From BP-191 sp035940575 (lineage in GTDB: Bacteria; Actinomycetota; Actinomycetes; BP-191): DNA of 26,991 nt. The notes under the pieces are model-generated. The model had not been told where the DNA came from, made no database searches, and saw nothing but the letters and a program-made list of their open reading frames with translations. This document shows, piece by piece, positions 14,411-23,139 of the stretch. Location of the stretch: assembly GCA_035940575.1 (NCBI GenBank), contig DASZER010000059.1, positions 1 through 26,991 of the forward strand, in the 5' to 3' direction. The stretch's first letter is position 1. Each line of letters opens with the position of its first letter. Made by a program: the position numbers and the translations under genes.

Positions 14411-15172
14411 CTACAGGTCGCACCACTCCCGGTGCCGCTGCAACGCGACGCTCGACGGGACGTCACGCGCGTTCTCCGGCGCGCGGATCTGCATTCCCAC
14501 GTCGAGCCCGTACTCGGTCCCGATCATGTTCTCGTTGAGCATGACGGTGTGCGTCGCCTCGTGGACAGCAAGTCGACCTGCGTCCCAAAGGCGGCGGAGG
14601 TCGGCGCGAAGGCAGATCCCGTTCGTGACGGCGTAGCGCGGCTCATACGCAGGATCGATCACGGCTGCCTCGAGCGCCTCCTGGACGTCACACCGCGTGA
14701 TGGCGCACCGCGTGCCGTATGCCGCCAACACCAGATCGCGGAACTCGAGCTCCTCGAGTTGCGCGGCCGCGGCGCGCAACTCGTCCTTGCGAACGTCCGA
14801 GACGGCGAGGCGCTGGAACGGATCCGGCTCCTCGGTGCGCGCGGCTGCCATGGCGATGCGGGTCGCGGGCGCTCCGTCGACCAATGAGACCTTCGCCAGG
14901 TCACGCTCTCGCACCCCATCGATGATCCGCTGAAGGGCGTCGTCGGTGACGGTCGAGCCTCGCGAGTAGATGCTGCCGGGGTGCCCGAGCGGCGGGCTGA
15001 CCTCGCCGGTGGCCGCAGTGAAGATCGCGCCCAACAGGGCGTCCTTGGTGCGCCGCGACGGGTTCGCGATCCCCAGCGCCGTAGCCAGGTCAACGAGGAA
15101 GGACTTCTCGACCGTCCGACCCCGCGCGCACGTGTGATGGCGGAACTGGAGCATCTCGCTCAAGATCGCCAT
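14411..15172 (-). CDS. HNH_2-like restriction-associated protein lacking the HNH histidines
   Basis: A 253-residue protein. The ATG at 15172 is preceded by GAGAGG at good spacing. Residues of about 20-87 form an N-terminal module with T-K-D-A-L-L-G-A-I (42-50) and Y-S-R-G-S-T-V-T (69-76). The same pattern recurs in the 96-residue protein at 23654-23944. Residues 143-203 match the HNH_2 family closely: F-R-D-L-V-L-A-A-Y-G-T-R-C-A-I-T, D-V-Q-E-A-L-E-A-A, V-T-N-G-I-C-L-R-A-D-L. From memory, that family has His in E-A-A-H-I and in D-I-H-R-L-F-D. Here these are Val171 and Arg193, clear in the DNA as GTG and CGC. Nuclease activity is therefore doubtful; a binding or sensing role, or an altered active site, are alternatives. 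It is convergent with the methyltransferase and divergent from the Fn3 operon. Confidence 0.8.
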   Translation of the reverse strand: MAILSEMLQFRHHTCARGRTVEKSFLVDLATALGIANPSRRTKDALLGAIFTAATGEVSPPLGHPGSIYSRGSTVTDDALQRIIDGVRERDLAKVSLVDGAPATRIAMAAARTEEPDPFQRLAVSDVRKDELRAAAAQLEELEFRDLVLAAYGTRCAITRCDVQEALEAAVIDPAYEPRYAVTNGICLRADLRRLWDAGRLAVHEATHTVMLNENMIGTEYGLDVGMQIRAPENARDVPSSVALQRHREWCDL

Positions 15173-15381
15173 ACGCGGCCTCTCGGGCTCGCGAGCCCCA
15201 TCTCCTCGTGGCGTGCGTGGCACCGCCCCATCGTCTCATCGCGGTCCGCCTGCCGCCTGCCGCCTGACCCGCCCGCCCGCACGCATCCGCGCCTTCGACG
15301 TGACGAATGCAAGGTGATTCGACTGGACGTACATCACAGGGAGACCCCACACTTCGACAGAAAGGAACGGGGGAACTTTCG

Positions 15382-17955
15382 GTGCGGCGGATTCGCGACT
15401 CGATCTTCGGCACGGTGGCAGCGCTCCTCGCGTCTGGCATCACCGTGCTTGGCTTCACCGCGTTCGCGGACCCGCCGGACGGCCAGTCCATCGAGACGCC
15501 CGCATACGGGCAGTGGGTACTCCGCAACCACCGCCTGGTGCACATCGCCGGACCGGCCGGCATTGACGTGACGTCGGAGCCGGTTGTCGTGAACGGCAAG
15601 CTCGTCACCGCGGGCGTCGTCATGGCGGGCCGGCGCGAGGTCGTCCTGATGACGCCCGACTTCGTCGCGCGCGTACCGGAGACGACGATGCAGGTCGAGG
15701 TGATCGCCTCCGTCGAGGCCGCAGCGGGCTCGTATGGCCTTCCCGGCCCGGGCGATCCGGTGATCGTGCAGCCCGTCGGACGCCTGATCCGAGTGCTCGA
15801 CCGGGAGCGTGATCCGGTCGTGACCGAGACGACGCGTCCCGTCCACTCGGCGGTCCGACTGGCCGACAACACCGTCTGGTACGTCCGTGACGACGCCTGG
15901 CTGTGCTACCTGAAGGCGGGCGCTCGGGCGGCGGTGTGTCCCACGTCCGTCCCGCGTGGGCCGAACGGCGAGCTCGGGGCCCTCATCCTCACCGGGAACG
16001 CGCCGCTGTACGTCGACCTCCGTGGCCACGGCGCGTACTGGGCGACTCCCGACGGCCTCGACGACCGCATCGAGCTGCCGCCCGAGCTCGACCTGTCCGC
16101 CCAGGTGAACGCGTGGAACTCGAGCCGAGAGCTCGTCGCGACCATTCCGTCGAACGGAAGGCTCTTCATCGCCGAAGTCCGCCGTGACTCGCTTGCGAAC
16201 GTTCGCATGACGGACATCGGCCCGACGCAGAGGCTCCTGCCCCCGCTGCCCACGCGTGATTCCGTCGTACTGGTCGGACGGGACACGGGCTCCGTCGCCA
16301 GCGTCGCGAAGTCCGCGCCTCACCACCGCCGAGACGGGAAGCCGGTGGGCGCTCGCCCGCAGGCGACGTACAGCAGCGACGGGCTCGTCTACGTCCTGGG
16401 TGACGGGCCCACGATGAACGTCGTGGAGCCGTCGGGTGTGGTGACGGCTCTCCCGATCGACGTTCCGGCACCACCGCCTCCGAGGGGCCCGAAGGTCGCC
16501 CCTCCCCGCAAGGATCCCAAAACCAAGCCGGCCGGGGTCGCACCCAAGTTGTCCGTGCCGGGTCGACCGCGGAGTCTGTCGGCAGCAGCGGGGGATGCGG
16601 AGGTTGCGCTCGCGTGGCTCTCGTCGGACGCCAACGGCGCCCGCGTGCTCGCCTACGAGGTCACCTGGTCCAGGATCGGGTCGGGCGAGACCGGATCCGC
16701 GGACGTGGCCGGCGACGCCACGGCGATTCGAGTCAGCGGGCTTCGAAACGACGCGACGTACGTGTTCCACGTGCGCGCTCGCAACCGAGTGGGTGCTGGC
16801 CCTCCGGCGGTGAGCGATGCCGTGACGCCGAGCGCGGTTCTCCCCGCGACGCCGGTCAACCTCACAGCCGTCCCCAGGGCGGACGGTACCGCCGACGTGG
16901 CGTGGGGACCTGGCGACTCCGCAAGCGTCACGTACGACGTCGCCGTGACGTCTGCGGGCGCGGTCGTCGCACGCCGTCGCGTCGCTGCTACCGCGGTCCG
17001 CATGGGCACGTCCGACGGCCTCGCCTTGGGAACTCCGTACCAGTTCCTCGTCACGGCCGTCGGCGCCGGCGGCGTGTCGAGCCGGCCGTCGGCACCCACG
17101 CGCGAGATCACTCTCGCCGGCCCTGCCGACGCGCCGACCGCCGTTCGGGCAGACCCCGCTGGAGATCGCGCGCTGCGGCTGTCGTGGTCTCCCCCGACGA
17201 GCCGTAACGGCGGGACGATCCGGGGCTACGAGATCCGGCGCGACGACGGCAGCATCAGCTCGGTGTCGGGGACCGAGACGACCATGAGCGGGCTCGACAA
17301 CGGGAGGTCGTACACCTTCCGCATCTCCGCCGTGACCGATACCGACGTGGGCACGATCGTGGGGCGGCCCGCGACGGTCCAGGCGGTCCCGGGCGGGCCG
17401 CCGATCCCGGGGTCGTTCAACGCTCGGCCCGCTGGCGACCGCACCATCCACGTCACGTTCAACGTCGACGAGAATGACAGCGGCCCCGCCACGTGCCGCA
17501 TCCTGCTGAACGGGAGCGAGTCGTGGCGCGGTGACTGCTCCGGCTCGGTCAGCGTCGACATCGGCGGGCTCTCGTACTCGGCGGACTACGACGTCGCGGC
17601 GAACGCGGCGAACGGGTACGGCGCGAGTGCCGACATCGGTCACGTCACGGTGAGGACGAACGATCGGCCGCGGGTGGTCACCGTGTCCAAGGGCGATGCC
17701 GTGAACTCGTCCACGTGCACCGCATCCGCGTGCGCATGGGTACGCGTACAAGCCTCGGGCTTCACGCCGAACACGTCGTTGAGCGTGCGGTGCTATTCCA
17801 CGACGGATTCGAGCGGCTGGTACACCTACCAGTTGCGCACCGATGCCAACGGCAACGCGGACTCGGGCACGTCGACCGGGTGCTACTACGGTTTCTCCGG
17901 AATGGACGTGTGGGTCATCGCCTCGGGTGTCGAGAGCAACCATCTTCGATGGTGA
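15382..17955 (+). CDS. Secreted or membrane-anchored multi-Fn3 surface protein
   Basis: An 857-residue protein. The GTG at 15382 has GGGGGA seven bases upstream. A membrane segment or signal spans residues 8-28. Residues of about 35-350 are beta-rich with repeated short strand motifs (for example T-V-W-Y-V-R and G-L-V-Y-V-L-G-D), suggesting a propeller-like domain. A Pro/Lys-rich linker at about 355-390 follows. Then come four fibronectin type III domains at roughly 393-486, 487-578, 579-672 and 673-760. The last 95 residues are a Cys-containing C-terminal domain (T-C-T-A-S-A-C, V-R-C-Y, G-C-Y-Y). It is the first gene of an operon: the MoxR ATG lies inside its 3' end (ATGGTGA overlap). A surface or adhesive role is inferred from the domains; the partner is unknown. 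Confidence 0.85.
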   Translation: MRRIRDSIFGTVAALLASGITVLGFTAFADPPDGQSIETPAYGQWVLRNHRLVHIAGPAGIDVTSEPVVVNGKLVTAGVVMAGRREVVLMTPDFVARVPETTMQVEVIASVEAAAGSYGLPGPGDPVIVQPVGRLIRVLDRERDPVVTETTRPVHSAVRLADNTVWYVRDDAWLCYLKAGARAAVCPTSVPRGPNGELGALILTGNAPLYVDLRGHGAYWATPDGLDDRIELPPELDLSAQVNAWNSSRELVATIPSNGRLFIAEVRRDSLANVRMTDIGPTQRLLPPLPTRDSVVLVGRDTGSVASVAKSAPHHRRDGKPVGARPQATYSSDGLVYVLGDGPTMNVVEPSGVVTALPIDVPAPPPPRGPKVAPPRKDPKTKPAGVAPKLSVPGRPRSLSAAAGDAEVALAWLSSDANGARVLAYEVTWSRIGSGETGSADVAGDATAIRVSGLRNDATYVFHVRARNRVGAGPPAVSDAVTPSAVLPATPVNLTAVPRADGTADVAWGPGDSASVTYDVAVTSAGAVVARRRVAATAVRMGTSDGLALGTPYQFLVTAVGAGGVSSRPSAPTREITLAGPADAPTAVRADPAGDRALRLSWSPPTSRNGGTIRGYEIRRDDGSISSVSGTETTMSGLDNGRSYTFRISAVTDTDVGTIVGRPATVQAVPGGPPIPGSFNARPAGDRTIHVTFNVDENDSGPATCRILLNGSESWRGDCSGSVSVDIGGLSYSADYDVAANAANGYGASADIGHVTVRTNDRPRVVTVSKGDAVNSSTCTASACAWVRVQASGFTPNTSLSVRCYSTTDSSGWYTYQLRTDANGNADSGTSTGCYYGFSGMDVWVIASGVESNHLRW

Positions 17956-18923
17956 GCGATCAGGCGCGTGCTGACGCGGCGACGTTGATCCACGACGTGT
18001 ACTCGGCTCTTGCGGCGCGTGTGACCACGTCGATCCTGGGCCAGGACCGCGTCATCGAGCAGTCGCTGGTCTGCCTTCTCGCCGGTGGTCACCTTCTCCT
18101 CGAAGGGGTGCCAGGCGTCGCGAAGACGCGGCTCGCGAAGAGCATCGCCGCGGCCTTCGGCGGCGAGGTCCGTCGCATCCAGTTCACCCCCGACCTGCTG
18201 CCCAGCGACCTGCTCGGCGCAGAGGTACCGCAGGACGGTGGGTTCGCGTTCCTTCCTGGGCCAATCTTCGCGAACGTCGTCCACGCCGACGAGATCAATC
18301 GCGGGATGCCGAAGACGCAGTCGGCGTTCCTGGAGGCCATGGAGGAGAAGCAGGTCACCGTCGTCAGTCAACGCGCTCCGTTTCCCTTGAGTCCTCCCTT
18401 CTTCGTCGTCGCCACCGAGAACCCGATCGAGCACGAGGGCGCGTTCCCGCTACCGGAGGCGCTGCTGGACCGGTTCCTCATGCGGGTCGAGATGGGGTAT
18501 CCCGACGCGCGGACCGAGGCTCAGGTGCTGCGCACGGAGGACCTGCGGGACAACGCCCACAGTGCAGTCGTCTCGCGCGACCAAGTCGTGGCCGTACACG
18601 AGTCGGTCGGGCTGATCGAAGCGACGGACGAGGTGTGCGCCTACATCGTCCGGTTGGTCCAAGCGACGCGTGACCGCGCCAACGGCCTCACCCATGGCGC
18701 CAGCCCCCGCGCGGGGAAGGGTCTGCTGGCGGTCTCACGTGTCCACGCGGCGATACAAGGACGAACGCACGTATCGGTCGACGACGTGAAGGCGTTCGCC
18801 CGGCCGAGCCTCGCCCATCGCGTCATCGCCGCCGTCGGCTCGTCCAGATCAGCCGCTGGCGAGGCGATCGACCGCCTCCTGAAGAGCGTCCCGTCGGGAG
18901 CCCAGCCATCGGCGGGGACCTGA
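17949..18923 (+). CDS. MoxR-family AAA+ ATPase
   Basis: A 324-residue cytosolic ATPase of the MoxR type, thought to act as a chaperone in assembling or activating partner proteins. Walker A is G-V-P-G-V-A-K-T (53-60). Walker B is V-V-H-A-D-E-I-N-R (110-118). The sensor region is V-V-A-T-E-N-P-I-E, followed by the E-G-A-F-P-L-P-E-A-L-L-D-R-F box and the C-terminal lid. All look intact. Its ATG overlaps the stop of the Fn3 gene, and the DUF58 and transglutaminase-like genes follow. MoxR-DUF58-transglutaminase operons are widespread in bacteria. Confidence 0.95.
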   Translation: MVSDQARADAATLIHDVYSALAARVTTSILGQDRVIEQSLVCLLAGGHLLLEGVPGVAKTRLAKSIAAAFGGEVRRIQFTPDLLPSDLLGAEVPQDGGFAFLPGPIFANVVHADEINRGMPKTQSAFLEAMEEKQVTVVSQRAPFPLSPPFFVVATENPIEHEGAFPLPEALLDRFLMRVEMGYPDARTEAQVLRTEDLRDNAHSAVVSRDQVVAVHESVGLIEATDEVCAYIVRLVQATRDRANGLTHGASPRAGKGLLAVSRVHAAIQGRTHVSVDDVKAFARPSLAHRVIAAVGSSRSAAGEAIDRLLKSVPSGAQPSAGT

Positions 18924-18955
18924 CGCGGCCGGCCCCGGCCGGCATCGGGATCGGT

Positions 18956-19987
18956 GTGACCGGCGCGGCGCTGTGCCTCGTCGGCATCATCGCTGGACAC
19001 GATCTGACGAGGATCGTGGGCGGCGTCCTCGCGGGTTGGGTCGTGGCCGCCGCCGTCGTCGTCGTACGAAGCGGACGCGGTGTGTTCGCGGTCGAGTTGC
19101 CTCTCACGAGGATCGAGCGCGGCTCCATCGTCCCCATGGCCGTTCGCGCGGAGAACCCAACGGCGAGAGCGACCCGTCCGACCACGCTGAGCGCACCTCA
19201 CGCATTGACTCCCATAGCGATCCCGCGGGTCGGCGCCGGACGCGCCGAGTCGTTCGACTACGAGGTCGTGGCGTCCCGCCGTGGCCGCGTTGACTTCGGG
19301 TCCGTGGTTGCCACGTACGAGGACCCGCTCGGGTTGATCACGCGAACGTATTCGGCCGGCCCGCCGGCGATCGCGCTCGTGTACCCCGTCGTCCGCCCAG
19401 TGTCGGTGTCGCTGCTCGGGCTCGGCGAACGGGACGCCGGCGAAGCCACGAGGCGCCTCCGGCGGCGTGCCGACCTGTTCTACGGGCTCCGGGAGTACGT
19501 GGTGGGCGACAACGTTCGCGCGATCCACCCACGGACGAGCGTCCGGGTGGGCAAGCCGATGTGCCGCGACGACGTGGAGTCCACGGCGAATCAAATTCAG
19601 GTGCTTCTCGACGTCACATCGGACGGCGACGAGCGCGCGTTCGAGGACTGCGTCGACGTAGCGGCATCGATCGTCGACGCGTTGCTGGCCGCGCACGTGC
19701 CGGTGACCTTGCGCACGACTGCGGGCGGGGTTCTCCGCGTGCCCCCCACGTCGGGTGGACGCGAGTCGGCGCTGCGCTTCCTCGCCGAAGTCGCGCGGGG
19801 TGACAAGACCGACGCCGGCACACGCGCGCGGTCTGGCGCGCGCACGATCGTGGTGACACCGACGCATGCGCGGGCATGGCCGTTCGCCGCGCTCTGCGTC
19901 GAGGTTGGAGGGGGCCCTTCGGTACCGAGCGCCACCCCGACGATCCGCGTCGCCTCGGCACTCGAGCTCACGACGGCTGCCACGTGA
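18956..19987 (+). CDS. DUF58 domain membrane protein
   Basis: A 343-residue protein starting at GTG 18956, 32 bases after the MoxR stop. Residues 2-37 hold one or two hydrophobic segments. A beta-rich region follows to about 150. The DUF58 signature is Y-G-L-R-E-Y-V-V-G-D-N-V-R-A-I-H-P (176-192); the family usually has W in the last position, so the Pro is slightly unusual. The C-terminal half resembles a von Willebrand A-like fold (V-L-L-D-V-T-S-D-G-D), with the metal-site residues only partly kept. DUF58 proteins are standard partners of MoxR ATPases. The next gene starts within its stop (GTGA). Confidence 0.9.
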   Translation: MTGAALCLVGIIAGHDLTRIVGGVLAGWVVAAAVVVVRSGRGVFAVELPLTRIERGSIVPMAVRAENPTARATRPTTLSAPHALTPIAIPRVGAGRAESFDYEVVASRRGRVDFGSVVATYEDPLGLITRTYSAGPPAIALVYPVVRPVSVSLLGLGERDAGEATRRLRRRADLFYGLREYVVGDNVRAIHPRTSVRVGKPMCRDDVESTANQIQVLLDVTSDGDERAFEDCVDVAASIVDALLAAHVPVTLRTTAGGVLRVPPTSGGRESALRFLAEVARGDKTDAGTRARSGARTIVVTPTHARAWPFAALCVEVGGGPSVPSATPTIRVASALELTTAAT

Positions 19988-22125
19988 AGCGGGAGCCCGG
20001 ATCTCCTCCGCGAATCGGTGAGACCGCCGCATTGGCGGCGCTCACCGCGGCTGTCGGAGAGCTCGGCGCCACGTTGTACTCGGGCTGGGTGATCCATCTG
20101 GCGGTCCTCACCGCCGCCGCTGTACCGGCGGTCGTGCTCCTGGCAGCGAGACAACTCCGATTCGTACGTGCCGCCTGGGTGGCGGTCGCGGTCTCGCTCT
20201 GGACTGCGGCTGCTGTGTCGTGGGCGCTGCTGTCTCGGCCCGCGAGAGACGTGGCCGCGGATGCTGCGGCCGGCCTGCTCTCAGGTGTCGCTACGACAAC
20301 ACAAGGGCCACATCCCGCGCGGGCAACGCTCGTGCTGGCGACGTGGCTCCCGGTGGCGACGCTCTTGGTGACGATCGTCGTGCTGATCATTCGACGACGT
20401 TATGGACCCGGCGTCGCACCCGTTGCCGCCGGCCTCCTGTTCCTCTGCGCGATCCAGTTCTTGCGGCCCCTGCAGGGCGCGTCCGCGGTAGCCGTCGCGG
20501 GACTTCTCGTTGCGCTGGTCGCAAGCGTGCTCCTCGCCCGGCCTCGTTACGGGGCGCGCCGCCGTGGCGGAGGCGCATCGACAGGAGCGCTCACCGTGCT
20601 CGTGCTGAGCGTGGTCGCCTCCGCCGCTGCCGCGGGAGCGCCGCACCGGCGCGATCCCGTGGAGTACGAACGCGAGCTTCCGGTGCCGCTCGTCGTCATC
20701 CCGAACCCGCTCGACGTCATCGCGCAGCGGTTGCGTAGCCCCGCGACGGTCGTGTTCGAGAACAGCGCAACGGTTCGGGTGGACCGATGGCGCATCGCGG
20801 TGCTCGACAGGTTCGACGGGGTCGGGTGGAGTTACGGGGCGCGCTTCGTCCCTCTGCGTGGCGTGCTGGCGGACGAGCTCGGCGACGCCGGCTCCCGAAA
20901 GGACGCGCGCGCGCTCGTGGCCATCCCGCAGGCGACCTCGCCGCAGCCGGGGCCGGACCTCCACGGGTGGCTGCCGTCTCCCCACAGGCCGCGCTCGGTG
21001 GAAGCGTCAGTGCCCGTGCTCGTCGAGCCGACGACGGGAACGCTCAGAGAGCCTGTGGGCGGCATCGGCGGCTACGTGGTCACCTGGGCCCAGCAGCCTC
21101 CGGTCGACGACCTCCTCGACAGGGCGCTCTTCGCCGGCCCGCGCGCCGCCCCACCGCCTGTCCTGGACCCTCGCGTCTCCGAGATCGCGCGGGAGGTTGT
21201 CGGCTCTGCCGGTTCGTCCGTGGCGGGGGCCCTTGCGATCGAGGCATTCCTCCGGGAGGGCTTCACGCTCGACACGAGTGGCAAGGTGGCCGGGCATGGG
21301 CCGGCGCAGATCCTGAGTTTCCTGACGCGGTCGCGCAAAGGCTCGTACGAGCAGTTCGCGGTGGCGTACGCGAACCTGGCCTTAGCAGTCGGGATCCCTG
21401 TGCGTGTCGTCGTTGGGTTTCGTCAACCCGTCAAGCCGGACGCGGACGGCGTCTTCCGCGTGCGCAACCGTGATGTCTTCGCGTGGCCGGAGATTCACGT
21501 ATCGGGAGCCGGATGGCATCCACTCGATCCGACGCCGCAGAAGGGGGCGCGGGTCTCGGGGACGCCCTCGCCAACCGCGTCCCCGTCGGCCTCACACCCG
21601 GTCGTGCAGCCCTCAGTGACACTGACCGTGACCCCTTCGCCCACCCCGACCCCGACATCGACACGACGGTGCTGCACGAAACCGCCTCTGAGGGTGCCCT
21701 GGGCGCGGCTTCTGCTGGTGGCAGGGCCGTCGACAGCCATCGTCCTTCCGCTGGTGCCGCCGACCGCCAAGTTGCTGCGACGCCGGCGTCGCAGGCGCCG
21801 CGGTGGGCGCGCCGCAGTGATCGGCGCTTGGCACGAGCTCGCGGACCGCCTGCTCGACAGCGGCCATCCTCTCGACGACTCCGCGACGCCACGCGAGGCT
21901 GCCGACGACATCGCGCGCGACGTGCCCGACGCGGCGCCGTCGATGCTGCTGCTGGCCGAGCGCGCTGACGAGGCCCTGTGGTCGCTGCGGCAACAGTCGG
22001 CCGCGGCGGTGGACGAAGCCTGGGATCACGCGGCACGCGTGCATCGGCTGGTAGCAGGGACACAGCGGCTGCCCAGGCGGGTCAGGGGCGCCCTCTCAAC
22101 GAGGTCGCTCAGGCGGCGCCGCTAG
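19984..22125 (+). CDS. TgpA-type membrane protein with a catalytically degenerate transglutaminase domain
   Basis: A 713-residue protein. About seven membrane helices occupy residues 12-220. An external region at about 225-410 is followed by the transglutaminase-like core (410-520), a Ser/Pro/Thr-rich linker (about 525-560), one more helix (about 575-595), an eight-Arg stretch, and a C-terminal cytosolic helical domain. In active members the core has G-x-C-E-x-F-A and D-A-H-A-W. Here these read G-S-Y-E-Q-F-A (Tyr455 for Cys) and D-V-F-A-W (Phe499 for His). Only the Asp of L-D-P-T-P (Asp515) remains. Peptide cross-linking or protease activity is not expected. It closes the Fn3-MoxR-DUF58 operon. 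Its stop shares CTAG with the stop of the convergent gene. Confidence 0.9.
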   Translation: MKREPGSPPRIGETAALAALTAAVGELGATLYSGWVIHLAVLTAAAVPAVVLLAARQLRFVRAAWVAVAVSLWTAAAVSWALLSRPARDVAADAAAGLLSGVATTTQGPHPARATLVLATWLPVATLLVTIVVLIIRRRYGPGVAPVAAGLLFLCAIQFLRPLQGASAVAVAGLLVALVASVLLARPRYGARRRGGGASTGALTVLVLSVVASAAAAGAPHRRDPVEYERELPVPLVVIPNPLDVIAQRLRSPATVVFENSATVRVDRWRIAVLDRFDGVGWSYGARFVPLRGVLADELGDAGSRKDARALVAIPQATSPQPGPDLHGWLPSPHRPRSVEASVPVLVEPTTGTLREPVGGIGGYVVTWAQQPPVDDLLDRALFAGPRAAPPPVLDPRVSEIAREVVGSAGSSVAGALAIEAFLREGFTLDTSGKVAGHGPAQILSFLTRSRKGSYEQFAVAYANLALAVGIPVRVVVGFRQPVKPDADGVFRVRNRDVFAWPEIHVSGAGWHPLDPTPQKGARVSGTPSPTASPSASHPVVQPSVTLTVTPSPTPTPTSTRRCCTKPPLRVPWARLLLVAGPSTAIVLPLVPPTAKLLRRRRRRRRGGRAAVIGAWHELADRLLDSGHPLDDSATPREAADDIARDVPDAAPSMLLLAERADEALWSLRQQSAAAVDEAWDHAARVHRLVAGTQRLPRRVRGALSTRSLRRRR

Positions 22126-23051
22126 GCCGCGGACGCTGCGGGTGCCCTGCACAGGGCACCTCGGATCGGCTCGAGGTTGCTGACGCCGTACGTCCGGTCA
22201 CCGCTGACTGCTTTCACCTGGAAGCAGTACTTCTCCGAAGCGTCGACGGGCAGTCGGGCCCATGCGTCCGTCGTAGGCAGGTGATCAGGATTCGTCGGGT
22301 GCCCCGGCCGCCACCATTCGACCACGTAGGTGTAGCCAGGAGTGTCGGTCCAGCGAAGTTCGACGATGCGAGTGCGATCCGACACAGGCGCCAGGTCGAA
22401 TACGAATGTCGGCTGACCCGGTGGTGACGTCGGCGGTGGCGCTGACGCGGCGTTGTCAGTCCTCAGCGTTCGAAGCCCCACCACAATGCCCAGGACGGTG
22501 ACTCCGATGCTGATCAACGTCAGCGTGGCGATGAAAGCCGGGCTCGCGTTCGGAGCCACCGCTCGGAGCGCCGTCCAGATCGATCGCAGCGCGCCAGGGC
22601 GTCGGACATCCTTGGAGCGCGGGTCCGCGTCTGGCGCGGGGGCCGTGCGGTGCTGCTCGAGAACCGTACGGATGCCGTCCTGCTCGATCGAGGTCGCGTC
22701 CTCGTCGGTGAAGAGCAGGACTCGGCCACCACCTTCCGCGTCGACGAGCCGACGTGCTGCCACGGTGAATCCCGACATGGACAGGATGACGCCCATCACG
22801 GGCTGCTGCGCACGGGTGATCTTCTCGACCATGGGACGCACCTGCGCCACGTCGGCCGCGGCCGCTGTCCACGACGTCAAGAGGAAGTACGTGTCCGGAC
22901 CGTCCGTGAACCAGCCGTTGACGGCACCGTGAGGGGCGTCGAACGGCGGCCTGAACGTCAATCGTGCGGCGCGAAGCATTTCCTCGGCCCACGCCGCGAG
23001 AGCCGGGCCGCGAGCGTCCTCTGTTAGCTCGAATACATCACTCAGGTTCAC
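22122..23051 (-). CDS. Membrane protein: degenerate PD-(D/E)XK-type domain, one helix, Fn3-like ectodomain
   Basis: A 309-residue protein. GTG 23051 was chosen because AGGAAGG lies 5-6 bases upstream; an ATG at 23084 would add 11 residues and has no such site. Residues 4-125 match a restriction endonuclease-like domain: L-S-D-V-F-E-L-T-E-D-A-R-G, then G-V-I-L-S-M-S-G-F-T (87-96) and V-L-L-F-T-D-E-D (111-118). The expected catalytic Asp (usual Q-I-D-G-A-F) is Asn45, and the usual E-x-K-W is Leu58-x-Ser60-Trp61, so all three catalytic residues are lost. A membrane helix spans 172-193. A Pro-rich linker and one Fn3-like domain with Y-C-F-Q-V follow. It is convergent with the Fn3 operon and co-directional with vsr (88 bases). 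Confidence 0.75.
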   Translation of the reverse strand: MNLSDVFELTEDARGPALAAWAEEMLRAARLTFRPPFDAPHGAVNGWFTDGPDTYFLLTSWTAAAADVAQVRPMVEKITRAQQPVMGVILSMSGFTVAARRLVDAEGGGRVLLFTDEDATSIEQDGIRTVLEQHRTAPAPDADPRSKDVRRPGALRSIWTALRAVAPNASPAFIATLTLISIGVTVLGIVVGLRTLRTDNAASAPPPTSPPGQPTFVFDLAPVSDRTRIVELRWTDTPGYTYVVEWWRPGHPTNPDHLPTTDAWARLPVDASEKYCFQVKAVSGDRTYGVSNLEPIRGALCRAPAASAA

Positions 23052-23139
23052 GCGTGCCTTCCTCGCCTGGTTCCTGAGAGCCATGTTTCGGCGGTCTCAC
23101 GAGAAACCCTGCGAAGGTCACGTGGCGATCGGATTCGAC

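Noticed and set aside
15249..15266. Short tandem CTGCCGC repeat between the HNH-like and Fn3 genes
   Set aside because: Only two to three units of seven bases, in GC-rich DNA; no sign of a CRISPR or other array. No CRISPR repeats were seen anywhere in the window.
15334..17943. 869-codon minus-strand open frame opposite the Fn3 protein
   Set aside because: It is antisense to clear Fn3 domains, rich in Arg and Val, and has no domain or ribosome binding site.
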